Counted from the first letter of the stretch, positions 1 through 7,688 are shown. The stretch: 64,000 bases of DNA from VXNE01 sp965248075 (GCA_965248075.1 CBDFIL010000003.1:1736001-1800000), one strand, 5' to 3'. Program-made: numbers and translations. The notes: a model not told the origin generated them from the sequence alone.

Positions 1-306
1 GCCTGCCACCAGCGGGTGCAGAACGCCGGCGCGAAGACCCGCGAGTTCCTGGCCTCCATTCCGGGCACGGAGCTCACCTTCATCGAGCGCTGCTCCGGCC
101 ATGACGGCACCTACGCGGTGAAGTCCGAGACCTTCGACGCCGCCATGAAGATCGCCCGCCCCGTGGTGAACCGGGTACGCAACGCGGAGGTCGACCTGTA
201 CGGGTCGGACTGCCCCCTGGCGGGGCGGATGATCGCGCACGGCCTGGACGACGCCTCCGAGGCGGTGCATCCCATCTCGATGGTGCGCCAGGCCTACGGC
301 ATCTGA
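1..306 (+). CDS. Fe-S oxidoreductase, GlpC/HdrB (CCG-domain) type, C-terminal part
   Basis: The 5' end lies outside the window; the frame is open from base 1. Cys-rich blocks are visible: ACHQR at the very start, ERCSGHDGTYAVK in the middle and GSDCPLAGRMIAHG near the end. These fit the second cysteine-rich CCG-type domain of GlpC/HdrB-like (Fe-S)-binding oxidoreductases. The stop TGA overlaps the next ATG by one base (TGATG), so the two genes are translationally coupled. Fe-S oxidoreductases of this type are commonly found next to DUF3501 and rubrerythrin genes, which suggests a redox or peroxide-stress role (inference). The exact substrate cannot be read from this fragment. Confidence 0.75.
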   Translation, partial: ACHQRVQNAGAKTREFLASIPGTELTFIERCSGHDGTYAVKSETFDAAMKIARPVVNRVRNAEVDLYGSDCPLAGRMIAHGLDDASEAVHPISMVRQAYGI

Positions 307-887
307 TGCAAAAGCTCGATCGAACGACGCTGTGGAGTCTTGAGCGCTACGCCGAGGACCGTTCCGCGTTCCGGGCCCGTGTCATGCAGCACAAGAAGGC
401 GCGGCGCGTTTCGCTCGGTCCCCACGCGACGCTCCTGTTCGAAGACTTCCTCACCATGCACTACCAGGTGCAGGAAATGCTGCGCGCCGAACGCATCTTC
501 GAGCCGGGCGAGATCGAAGCGGAACTCGCCGCCTACAACCCGCTGATCCCGGACGGCAGCAACTGGAAAGCGACGCTGCTGCTCGAGTACCAGGACGTCG
601 AGGAACGCCGCCGGGCGCTGGCGCGCATGCCCGGCGTCGAAGACCGTGTGTGGGCGGAGGTCGCCGGGCAGCAGCGCGCGTTCGCGACAGCCAACGAGGA
701 CATGGACCGCAGCGACGCGGACAGGACGGCCGCGGTGCACTTCCTGCGCTTCGAACTCGCGCCCGGTATGATCGCAGGCTTAAGGGCCGGCGCCCGGCTC
801 CTGATGGGCATCGACCATCAGGAGCTTCCGTATCGGGTCGATGTGTCCGGGCAAGCCCGGGTAGCGCTGCTCGCCGACCTCGACTGA
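306..887 (+). CDS. DUF3501 family protein
   Basis: 193 residues with no signal peptide or membrane segment, so probably cytoplasmic. It opens MQKLDRTTLWSLERYAEDR and has a His/Gln-rich block FEDFLTMHYQVQEMLR and the acidic pair YQDVEERR, matching the DUF3501 family (length about 190). Family members sit beside rubrerythrin and GlpC-like Fe-S oxidoreductase genes, as here. The biochemical role is not established. The start codon overlaps the upstream stop, and no other in-frame start gives a better N-terminus. Confidence 0.75.
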   Translation: MQKLDRTTLWSLERYAEDRSAFRARVMQHKKARRVSLGPHATLLFEDFLTMHYQVQEMLRAERIFEPGEIEAELAAYNPLIPDGSNWKATLLLEYQDVEERRRALARMPGVEDRVWAEVAGQQRAFATANEDMDRSDADRTAAVHFLRFELAPGMIAGLRAGARLLMGIDHQELPYRVDVSGQARVALLADLD

Positions 888-960
888 AACGCCGTTCCTG
901 GCGGGGACCGGTTCGGCAACGGGAGCAGGTTTCCAGAGAGATAGAGAAAGGCAGACAAAC

Positions 961-2103
961 GTGCGGTTTCGAATAGAGAACGACATCCGCGGCTGGGACG
1001 CGATCGCCGACCACCGCACCGGCACCGTGGGCGACCGTGCCACCGCGGAGTGGCTGGCCGACGCCATACTTGAGGCCGGCGCCGAGCCGCGCCTCGACGC
1101 CTTCCCATTCGAACGCCGTGTGCTCCACGAGTGCGCCGTCGCCGCGGGTGGCCACCGCGCCGACGGCGTCCCCCTGTTCGACGGCGGCTTGACCGGTCCC
1201 GAGGGGGTCTCGGCCCCGCTCGCACCACTCGAGGCCAACGGCGGGACGATCGGCGTGACTCCGTTCACCGCCGCCGGCAACGACGACGCCACGCGGCGCA
1301 TGTCGGCCGCGCGGCATGGCGCCGCAACCGCCATCGTCGCCCATGCCGCCGACGATCGAGCCGTACCGGGGCTCGCGCTGCTGAACGCCTCGCGCTACGA
1401 CGCACCCTTCGGCCCACCGGTACTGCAGGTGGCGACGAAGCACCGGACGTGGCTCGAGGACGCCGCAGCCGACCGGATACCCGCGCATCTTGTTGCGCAC
1501 GCCACCCTTGAATCGATCTCGGCGTCCAACGTGCTGGCCAGGATTCCGGGCCGCGACCCCAACCTGGCTCCCCTGGTCGTCCTCACGCCCCGCAGCGCGT
1601 GGTGGACGTGTACCGCGGAACGCGGCGGCGGCATTGCGCTCATGCTCGAGTGCGTCCGCCGTTTCGCCGCCGAGCCCGGGGAGCGCGACGTCCTGTGTAT
1701 CGCCACCACCGGACACGAACTCGGCCACGCCGGTCTCGCGCACTACATGCGTTCGCACCCCTCCCTGGCGGCCGACGCGCATGCGTGGATCCACCTCGGC
1801 GCAAACTTCGCCGCAACGGAGGCGCACACGCGTTACCAGGCGTCCGGGGAGTTCCTCCAGATGGGACTCGACATCCTCGCGGCGGAAGGCGTCGTACCCG
1901 ATGCGTTGACGGAGGTCGGAGCGCGGCCCTTCGGCGAGGCCAGCAACGTCTTTGACGCTGGCGGCCGCTATGTCTCCCTGCTCGGGACACAACGGTGGTT
2001 CCATCATCCCGACGACCGCTGGCCGGAAACCATCGATCTCGAGCGCACGGAGCGGCTCTGCCGCGCCGTTCTTCGCATCGCGGAAGTCTTCGCCGGACCC
2101 TGA
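961..2103 (+). CDS. M28-like (Zn aminopeptidase-fold) protein with degenerate metal site
   Basis: 380 residues starting at GTG, 73 bases after the DUF3501 stop. The central part has the M28 layout: SNVLARIPG (about 189-197), then a beta strand LVVLTP, then TTGHELGHAG (about 249-258), and HHPDDRWPETID near the C-terminus. Active M28 peptidases carry a His-x-Asp in the strand after the NVLA block. Here that position reads TPRSAWW, so at least part of the metal site is missing. No signal peptide is seen. It may be a non-catalytic relative or act on an unknown substrate; assignment rests on fold-level motifs only. Confidence 0.55.
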   Translation: MRFRIENDIRGWDAIADHRTGTVGDRATAEWLADAILEAGAEPRLDAFPFERRVLHECAVAAGGHRADGVPLFDGGLTGPEGVSAPLAPLEANGGTIGVTPFTAAGNDDATRRMSAARHGAATAIVAHAADDRAVPGLALLNASRYDAPFGPPVLQVATKHRTWLEDAAADRIPAHLVAHATLESISASNVLARIPGRDPNLAPLVVLTPRSAWWTCTAERGGGIALMLECVRRFAAEPGERDVLCIATTGHELGHAGLAHYMRSHPSLAADAHAWIHLGANFAATEAHTRYQASGEFLQMGLDILAAEGVVPDALTEVGARPFGEASNVFDAGGRYVSLLGTQRWFHHPDDRWPETIDLERTERLCRAVLRIAEVFAGP

Positions 2104-2180
2104 CCGCGACGGGCGGCAGTGCCACCCGGACCAGGCCGACCCGGGTCGCTCCCGGGTCGCACCCGGGTCGCGGACCGCAA

Positions 2181-2209
2181 TTGACCGACCACCGATCAGT
2201 CGCTTTAAT
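2181..2209 (+). promoter_or_regulatory. sigma-70 type promoter of tRNA-Phe
   Basis: TTGACC (2181-2186), a 17-bp spacer and TTTAAT (2204-2209). This places transcription start near 2216, about 13 bases before the tRNA. The region after the -10 is GC-rich, as in stringently controlled stable-RNA promoters. Just upstream (about 2140-2173) the 9-mer CCGGGTCGC is repeated three times; its role is unknown. Confidence 0.6.
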
Positions 2210-2228
2210 ACGCGGCTCGTTGCCCTCG

Positions 2229-2304
2229 GGCCAGGTAGCTCAGTCGGTAGAGCAGTGGACTGAAAATCCGCGTGTCGGTGGTTCGATTCCACCCCTGGCC
2301 ACCA
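2229..2304 (+). tRNA. tRNA-Phe (GAA)
   Basis: 76 nucleotides with the 3' CCA encoded. The acceptor stem pairs GGCCAGG with CCTGGCC, the D-arm reads AGCTCAGTCGGTAGAGC, the anticodon loop is CTGAAAA with anticodon GAA closed by GTGGA/TCCGC, and the T-arm has the TTCGATT loop. A good promoter lies 20 bases upstream and a cytochrome c gene follows on the same strand. Confidence 0.97.
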
Positions 2305-2350
2305 GCACTTTAGCAACGGGATTCCGCCACGAGAACGGAGAGATTGCGTC

Positions 2351-2782
2351 GTGAAACGACTGTACGCACTGGCCAGCGTCCTGGCCGCGGTTTGGGTCGC
2401 CGCCGAGGCGCTTCCGCCTGGCACCGACGACGAGATTCGCGCGCGGATCGCGCCGTTCGGCAGTTCCTGCATGGAGGAAGACGAGGTCTGCGGTGACATT
2501 TCGGCGCCGGCGCCCCCGGTCACCGTGGCGGAGGCTCCAGCCGCACCGCTTTCCGGAAAGGAAGTGTACGACCGCTTCTGTTTCGCCTGTCATGCCACGG
2601 GCGTGGGGGAAGCCCCACTGTTGCAGAACGCCGAACAGTGGGCGCCACGGCTCGCCAAGGGGATGGACGCGATGCTGCAGACGAGCCTCACCGGCGTGGG
2701 CGCCATGCCGCCCATGGGCGCCTGCATGGCGTGTTCCGAGGAAGAAATGACCGCCGCGATCGAGTACCTCATCGGGAGCTGA
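2351..2782 (+). CDS. cytochrome c5 family protein
   Basis: 143 residues with a GTG start. The N-terminal 20 residues (MKRLYALASVLAAVWVAAEA) form a Sec signal peptide, placing the protein in the periplasm. A single heme c motif CFACH lies near residue 75, with the likely axial Met in the GAMPPMG segment. A Cys pair ACMAC follows it, as in c5-type cytochromes. Soluble c5 cytochromes pass electrons to terminal oxidases or other periplasmic reductases. It stands alone between tRNA-Phe and the convergent comM-like gene, so its partner is not shown by context. Confidence 0.85.
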   Translation: MKRLYALASVLAAVWVAAEALPPGTDDEIRARIAPFGSSCMEEDEVCGDISAPAPPVTVAEAPAAPLSGKEVYDRFCFACHATGVGEAPLLQNAEQWAPRLAKGMDAMLQTSLTGVGAMPPMGACMACSEEEMTAAIEYLIGS

Positions 2783-2836
2783 GGCCCACCGGGGCGCCTC
2801 CACCGCACTCTGGCGGAAACGCCGGCCGCCCGCGCG

Positions 2837-4423
2837 TCAACCGACGCGGTACGTCAGGGCTTCGGCCACGTGCGGTGCGCCGATCACATCTTCTTCCGCG
2901 AGACCCGCGAGGTCCGCGACGGTCCTGGCGACCTTCTGGACGCGATGAATGGCGCGGGCCGACAGGACATAGCGCTCCACGGCACGCTTCAGCAGCCGGC
3001 GGCCCGCGGCATCGAGGACGCAATGCCGCTCGACATCCCCCGCGCCGAGGTCCCGATTGTATTTGCCGCGTAGGCGCATCTGGGTCGAACGCGCCGCCGC
3101 GATCCGTTCGCGCAGCCCGGCCTCGTCGAACGTCGGCGGCTTGCGGTCCCACAACTCGTCCTCGCTGACCGGACCCACCTCGACATTCAGGTCGATGCGG
3201 TCCAGCAGAGGACCCGACAGGCGGCCCCGGTAACGCTGGACCTGCTGGGGCGTGCATCGGCACCGCGTCTCATCGCACACGAACCCCGCCGGGCACGGGT
3301 TCATGGCCGCCACGAGCTGGAAGTGCGCCGGGAACCGGCAACGCTGATTCACCCGGGCGATCACCACCTCGGAAGACTCCAGCGGCTCCCGCAACGCCTC
3401 GAGCGCATCACGGCGAAACTCGGGCAGCTCGTCCAGGAACAGCACCCCGTGGTGAGCCAGCGAGATTTCCCCCGGCATCGCCGGCGCGCCGCCGCCGATC
3501 AGCGCGGCCGTCGACGCCGAGTGGTGCGGATCGCGAAACGGTGGCGTATGGGTATCCGGCCACTCCCGCCCCGCCGCCGAATAGACGTTCGCGACATCCA
3601 CGGCCTCCACCTGGTCGAGCGCCGGCAGGAGTCCCGTCAGGCGTCTGGCCAGCATCGTCTTGCCGGTGCCGGGCGGGCCCCGCATCAGCATGTGATGTCC
3701 GCCGGCGGCTGCCACGGTCAGCGCGCGCTTGGCGGCCAGCTGACCCTTGACGTCATGCAGCGACGGCAGCCGGCGTTCGGCGCGCGGGCGTTCTCGCGGC
3801 ATTGCTCTCGCGACCGGGTCGCGTGCTCGAACCAGGTGCACCGCTTCGGCCAGGTCGTGCACCGGAAAGAGCCGTGCCTCCGGCAGGGCGCCGAGCTCGC
3901 CGCCGTTCGCCGCCGGGAACACCAGGCCGCGCCGCGCGCGGTCCGCCGCCAGGGCCGCACCGAAGCAGCCGCGTACGCCACGCAACTCGCCGTACAGGGA
4001 CAGCTCGCCAATGAACTCGAGATCCTCGAGGTGGCGGGCCGGAATCTGCTTCGTCGCAGCCAGGATGCTCATGGCGATGGCAAGGTCGTAGCGGCTGCCG
4101 TACTTCGCGAGATCCCCGGGCGCGAGGTTGACCACCAGATGGCCGCTGGGGAACTCGAGCTGCATCGTCTTGATCGCGCTCTTCACCCGATCGCGGGCCT
4201 CCCGAACGGCAGTCTGCGCCATGCCGACCACCGAGAAACCCGACGTCCCACCGGGTCGATGCGCCTCGATGGTCACGGCCGGGGCCTCCACGCCGGTCTG
4301 CGCCCGCGTGTGGATGCGCAAGTAGGCTCGCGGTGTCGACGCCCCCATGCCGTGCGCACTCTCGCTGGAGGCGCCCTCGGCTGCATCGATTCCCGGGTCC
4401 ACCGTATCCTGTGGTCGAGACAT
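2837..4423 (-). CDS. comM: YifB/ComM family Mg-chelatase-like AAA+ ATPase
   Basis: Up to 528 residues. The N-terminal lobe has the family block GVEAPAVTIEAH and GMAQTAVREARDRVKSAI. A Walker A GPPGTGKTML, the Mg-chelatase ATPase core and the C-terminal sequence LSGPLLDRIDLNVEV follow, with a Cys cluster CDETRCRC. ComM is a hexameric helicase that promotes branch migration during natural transformation in gammaproteobacteria. The first ATG (4421-4423) gives about 25 non-conserved residues; the ATG at 4346-4348 (MGASTPRAYL) fits the family better. No competence genes are adjacent, and a divergent nuclease-like gene starts about 90 bases away. Confidence 0.9.
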   Translation of the reverse strand: MSRPQDTVDPGIDAAEGASSESAHGMGASTPRAYLRIHTRAQTGVEAPAVTIEAHRPGGTSGFSVVGMAQTAVREARDRVKSAIKTMQLEFPSGHLVVNLAPGDLAKYGSRYDLAIAMSILAATKQIPARHLEDLEFIGELSLYGELRGVRGCFGAALAADRARRGLVFPAANGGELGALPEARLFPVHDLAEAVHLVRARDPVARAMPRERPRAERRLPSLHDVKGQLAAKRALTVAAAGGHHMLMRGPPGTGKTMLARRLTGLLPALDQVEAVDVANVYSAAGREWPDTHTPPFRDPHHSASTAALIGGGAPAMPGEISLAHHGVLFLDELPEFRRDALEALREPLESSEVVIARVNQRCRFPAHFQLVAAMNPCPAGFVCDETRCRCTPQQVQRYRGRLSGPLLDRIDLNVEVGPVSEDELWDRKPPTFDEAGLRERIAAARSTQMRLRGKYNRDLGAGDVERHCVLDAAGRRLLKRAVERYVLSARAIHRVQKVARTVADLAGLAEEDVIGAPHVAEALTYRVG

Positions 4424-4515
4424 CCCGCGAGTCTAGGTGCCGAGCGGGCCGGCGCTCCATGGCGGTTGTCTGTCGATCGTGTGCGCCCTCGCCTATCGTG
4501 GATCCCGCGCGGTAT

Positions 4516-5247
4516 ATGCTGGCCCGACTGAGCAGCAGGCTGGACGCGGTGACCCGAAGCACCATCGGCGAGCTGAACGAGCGCTCCCTGCATCGCGCGC
4601 TGAAAGAGCGCTACGCGGCACAGGGCGGCAGCGTCGAGACGGCCGTCGATGGCTACGTCGCCGACGTGGTGATCGGTGACCGGATCGTCGAGATTCATAC
4701 CGGCGACTTCTCCCCGCTCAAGAGAAAGCTGCCCCGGCTGCTCGCACATCACGCCGTCACCCTGGTGCATCCGATCGCGCGCGACCGCTACATCGTCAAG
4801 CTCCTGGAGGACCCCGACGCTCCGCCTCCGAGGCGCAAGTCGCCGAAACACGGGTCCCCGTTCGGCGTCTTCAGCGCGCTCGTGAGTATCCCGTCCCTGC
4901 TCGAGCACCCCAACCTGACGCTGGACGTGGTGATGGTGATCGACGAAGAGCTGCGCGTGCCCAACACGGGGCGGCGGCGGCGCCGGCGCGACTGGGTGGC
5001 GGTCGACCGCCGCCTGGTGGAGGTGATCGAGACGCACACGATCCGGCGCATGGCAGACCTCTTCGCCATGTTCGACGCCGGGCTCCCCGAGGTGTTCACG
5101 ACCCGGCACCTGGCCGAGGCGATGCAGTCCTCGCGGCGGCTGGGTCAGCAGGCCGCATTCTGCCTTCGCGAGGCGGGCGTCGCGGAGATCTGCGGCAAGG
5201 AGGGTCGGGCGCTCCTCTACCGTCGGACGGCCGACGCCACGGCGTAA
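4516..5247 (+). CDS. hypothetical protein with PD-(D/E)xK nuclease-like N-terminal half
   Basis: 243 residues from ATG 4516; an in-frame GTG at 4498 is an alternative. I do not recognise a named family. An N-terminal helix with LNERSLHRALKERY leads into GYVADVVIGDRIVEIHTG. The acidic residues D50 and E59 with the following IHTG and a Lys-rich helix resemble the catalytic strand-loop-strand of restriction-endonuclease-like folds, with His in place of the usual Lys. The C-terminal half (RRRRRRDWVAVDRRL, then a winged-helix-like stretch) could bind DNA. It is divergent from the comM-like gene. Function is inferred from fold resemblance only. Confidence 0.5.
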   Translation: MLARLSSRLDAVTRSTIGELNERSLHRALKERYAAQGGSVETAVDGYVADVVIGDRIVEIHTGDFSPLKRKLPRLLAHHAVTLVHPIARDRYIVKLLEDPDAPPPRRKSPKHGSPFGVFSALVSIPSLLEHPNLTLDVVMVIDEELRVPNTGRRRRRRDWVAVDRRLVEVIETHTIRRMADLFAMFDAGLPEVFTTRHLAEAMQSSRRLGQQAAFCLREAGVAEICGKEGRALLYRRTADATA

Positions 5248-5403
5248 GAACAGCTGGCGCACCCGCGCCGACATCGCGCGGGACGCGCAGCTGCATGCCA
5301 GTGCCCCGTAGCCCTCCGGCGGCAGTCGCCGGTAGGAAATCGCGGCCAATTGGGTAACAATCGGCGGGCCATATCAAGGCTCGGCGCTGAAGGAGAACCC
5401 ACG

Positions 5404-5742
5404 GTGAAACTGATAACGGCGATCATCAAGCCATTCAAACTCGACGACGTGCGCGAAGCGCTCTCCGATATCGGGGTCTCGGGGATGACGGTGACCGAGG
5501 TGAAGGGTTTCGGTCGGCAGAAGGGACATACGGAACTCTACCGCGGCGCCGAGTACGCGGTGGACTTTCTGCCGAAAGTGAAGATCGAGATCGCGATCGA
5601 CGACGACCTCCTCGATCAGTGCCTCGAAGCGATCGGCAAGTCCGCCAACACCGGCAAGGTGGGAGACGGCAAGGTCTTCGTTTCTTCTCTCGAGGAAGTG
5701 GTCCGCATCCGCACGGGCGAGACCGGGGCGAACGCGCTGTAG
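5404..5742 (+). CDS. glnK: P-II nitrogen regulatory protein (copy 1)
   Basis: 112 residues from GTG, preceded by AAGGAGAA. It opens KLITAIIKPFKLDDVREAL and carries the T-loop GRQKGHTELYRGAEY with Tyr51, the uridylylation site, and the C-terminal VVRIRTGETG. P-II trimers sense 2-oxoglutarate and ATP/ADP and control AmtB and nitrogen regulators. It differs from the second copy at 8854 at roughly a dozen positions, mostly conservative. No amtB follows; an IS element and repeats separate it from the glnK-amtB locus. Its TAG stop is part of the GTAG head of a REP sequence. The symbol glnB would also be defensible. Confidence 0.93.
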   Translation: MKLITAIIKPFKLDDVREALSDIGVSGMTVTEVKGFGRQKGHTELYRGAEYAVDFLPKVKIEIAIDDDLLDQCLEAIGKSANTGKVGDGKVFVSSLEEVVRIRTGETGANAL

Positions 5743-5797
5743 GGGACGGGCTTGTCCCGTCTCGATTTCGTGCTCGATGCCGACACGGGCGACCACA
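5739..5797 (+). repeat. REP pair (REPIN-like), right member interrupted by the IS
   Basis: The first REP is GTAG (5739-5742), stem GGGACGGG, loop CTTGT and right arm CCCGTCTC with one mismatch. After a spacer, the left arm GGGCGACC (5787-5794) and AC of the loop of an inverted second REP are present. The rest of that loop and the right arm GGTCGCCC resume at 7376-7385, on the far side of the IS element. The GTAG head provides the stop codon of the P-II gene. Confidence 0.85.
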
Positions 5798-5814
5798 TAT
5801 ATGGTCCGCCCCGC

Positions 5815-6233
5815 GTTTGCAACGGTGTGAGGCTGTGCGATGGGGAGGTGTCGGTTGCACACATATATCCGGCCTTTGGTTGGGAGCGCTGCTCCCTGGC
5901 CCTGATGGATTCCGCACGCGCCCACCTGAACAAGGGTACGGCCTCGAAGGCCTATGTGGTTCGTCAGGGTCCTGGCGCGTCGGTCCAACCTGTTCTCCAT
6001 CATGCTCAACATCACATCGCGCAACCGGGGGCAGCCGTTGCCGCCTGCCCGCGATCAGTGCTCCTGGTGCGCCGGGCCAGTGATGGCCGGAAGCTTGCTT
6101 ACGGCCATCACCAACCGCTGCGCCATGGCTGCTGTCGGGTCACCCGCAGGGCCGTAGCGCAGCGGAGGAGCCGCACCGCGGCTTGACGCGACAGCAGCCA
6201 TGGTGTTCCCGGCACCGTGTCCCGTGGTCTGGT
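5815..6233 (-). ncRNA. candidate bridge/seekRNA region of the IS1111-group element
   Basis: Non-coding DNA between the transposase stop and the left inverted repeat. In the IS1111 group the guide RNA is encoded downstream of the transposase. On the minus strand it contains GGACCCT then GACGA then ACCACAT (bases 5954-5972). GACCCT equals one strand of the right half of the disrupted target and ACCACA equals the opposite-strand partner of the left half, the arrangement used by target guides. Hairpins are present: a 9-bp stem at 6081-6110 and a 15-bp perfect stem with arms 6123-6137 and 6189-6203. RNA limits are unknown. Confidence 0.4.
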
Positions 6234-7292
6234 TCATGCCGCCTTGCCGGTGTCCGCGTCGGGCGCCAGCAGGTGTTCGGCATCGTAGTCCTGCGCGCTG
6301 CGCAGCACCGCCCATGCCGTGCGCGCGTTCTTGTTCGCCAACGCCACCGCCGCCACGTTGCGACCGCGGCGTTGCCCCACACCAACCGCCCACCGACTGC
6401 GACGGTCCTCGTACCGCCCCGCCCGCTGCAGCGCCGACCGCGCGCCGTGGATCAGCAGCGTGCGCAGATAGCGGTCGCCGCGCTTGCTGATGCCGAGCAG
6501 CTTCGGTCGACCTCCCGTCGTGTGCTGCCGCGGCACCAGACCGAGCCAGGCGGCCATCTCGCGACCGTTGCGGAACTGCGTCGCGTCGCCGACCGCCGCC
6601 ACCAGCGCTGTCGCCGTCTTCTCTCCCACCCCCGGGATCGTCATCAGGCGTTGGCACGCCTTCAGCCGTCGCGCCGTCGCCTCCAGCTGCCGGTCAAACA
6701 TCTGCACCCGCGCGTGCAGGTGCCGCAGCTCGTCGCCCAGCTCGCGCAGTAGCGTGCGACCCTCGACCGACAACTCGTTGTCCCCGTCCTCCAGTACCTC
6801 CGGCAAGAGCCGCAGCAGCGCGCCAGTCCCCTTCGACGACGCAATGCCGTACTCCAGCAGAAAGCCATGCAACTGGTTGCGCTGCGCGGTGAGATGCTTC
6901 AGCGCCATCTGCCGCGCCCGGTGCACCTGCTGGATGCACTCCTGTTCCACCGACTTCACCCCCACGAAGCGCATCGACGGCCGCGTCGACGCCTCCGCAA
7001 TCGCGTCCGCATCCGCCACGTCGTTCTTGTTCGACTTCACGTACGGCTTGACGAACTGCGGGCTCATCAGCAGCGCCTCATGCCCGTGCCACAGCGCCTG
7101 CCGCGCCCAGTGGTGCGCGCCGCCGCAACTCTCCATCGCCACCACGCAGCCGCGCGGTAGCCGCCTCAGATACGACTGCAGCCCAGCACGCCGCAGCCGC
7201 TTGCGTTCCACCACCGCCCCGGCGGCATCCACCGCCGTCACGTGAAACACCTGCTTCCCCAAATCGATCCCGACTCGTGTTACGTTTTCCAT
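6234..7292 (-). CDS. IS110-family (IS1111-group) transposase
   Basis: 352 residues, full length. The N-terminal RuvC-like DEDD domain shows D10 (VGIDLGK), E54 (AMESCGG), D91 and D94 (KNDVADADAI), and the block MSPQFVKPYVKSNKND typical of the IS1111 group. The C-terminal Tnp domain has IPGVGEKTATAL, AAWLGLVPRQH and GISKRGDRYLRTLL. At 257-261 it reads HTTGG where IS1111 relatives usually have HSTGG, so Thr258 stands at a position normally Ser; this could impair the serine-dependent step (moderately sure). The frame is intact. A partial copy of the inverted-repeat motif (7293-7304) lies just upstream of the start codon. Confidence 0.93.
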   Translation of the reverse strand: MENVTRVGIDLGKQVFHVTAVDAAGAVVERKRLRRAGLQSYLRRLPRGCVVAMESCGGAHHWARQALWHGHEALLMSPQFVKPYVKSNKNDVADADAIAEASTRPSMRFVGVKSVEQECIQQVHRARQMALKHLTAQRNQLHGFLLEYGIASSKGTGALLRLLPEVLEDGDNELSVEGRTLLRELGDELRHLHARVQMFDRQLEATARRLKACQRLMTIPGVGEKTATALVAAVGDATQFRNGREMAAWLGLVPRQHTTGGRPKLLGISKRGDRYLRTLLIHGARSALQRAGRYEDRRSRWAVGVGQRRGRNVAAVALANKNARTAWAVLRSAQDYDAEHLLAPDADTGKAA

Positions 7293-7385
7293 TGGTCCGC
7301 TCCGTTGTCAGTTGAAGACCCCGTCATTCTGGCCTTCGAGGCCTGCCGAATGAAGCGGGGCGGACCATTCCATTAAGGGTCGCCC

Positions 7386-7435
7386 CTCGCATGGAACAAA
7401 AACCGAACTCCTCGCATGGAACAAAAACCGAACTC
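7386..7435 (+). repeat. perfect 25-bp tandem duplication
   Basis: Two identical 25-bp units (7386-7410 and 7411-7435), each beginning CTCGCATGGAAC, lie at the junction between the IS-interrupted REP and the long dispersed repeat. The second copy of the long repeat (50050) has this unit only once. Confidence 0.9.
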
Positions 7436-7688
7436 CTTTTAATTCAACGGGTTGGCAGAACGCCATTTAACATAACTCAAGGTGCCCAGGCGGCGGCCGC
7501 CGCCCTTGTTTCCTGCACGTCAGTGCCCCGGCGCGCCGGGGGGGAAACTTACATGGAACATCACGTAAGCCATTGATTTAACTGGGCCACGAAAAGCGCC
7601 TCTACGAGCCGCTGGCGCGCGTCGCCCCACCCATGTCACCCATGTTCCTTGCATGTCTGCGCGGTGGACCCTCCGTGGAAAGCTACAA
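7411..7688 (+). repeat. long dispersed repeat, copy 1 (about 278 bp)
   Basis: Near-identical for about the first 170 bases to 50050-50321, diverging by small indels and substitutions toward the end. No convincing reading frame. It contains two perfect 16-bp palindromes: GGCGGCGGCCGCCGCC (7489-7504) and CCCCGGCGCGCCGGGG (7526-7541). Copies are followed by a REP within about 40 bases. Its nature (decayed mobile element, non-autonomous element or structured RNA) cannot be decided from two copies. Confidence 0.9.

Larger units (their letters stand above)
5797..7375 (-). mobile_element. IS110-family element, IS1111 group, inserted in a REP loop
   Basis: About 1.58 kb. It is bounded by 14-bp perfect subterminal inverted repeats ATGGTCCGCCCCGC at 5801-5814 and its complement at 7355-7368, a few bases inside the junctions, as in the IS1111 group. 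The flanks (GGGCGACCAC to the left, AAGGGTCGCCCC to the right) rejoin into a REP arm-loop-arm found intact at 38311-38335, which fixes the ends to within 1-2 bases. There is no target duplication beyond the ambiguous A. It holds one transposase gene (minus strand) and about 420 bases of non-coding DNA downstream of it. Confidence 0.88.

Noticed and set aside
451..2523. Very long open frame on the minus strand opposite the M28-like gene and tRNA
   Set aside because: GC-rich antisense shadow: runs through the tRNA-Phe gene, has Arg/Pro/Gly-rich composition and no recognisable domain.
5752..6186. Open frame of 144 codons downstream of the P-II gene
   Set aside because: Lies across the REP, the IS inverted repeat and the non-coding IS end; no domain or ribosome-binding site.
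7411..7688. Integron attC-like site suspected from TTTAATTCAACGGGTTGG and the palindromes
   Set aside because: No paired R/L boxes with the required RYYYAAC/GTTRRRY spacing, no integrase or cassette array.
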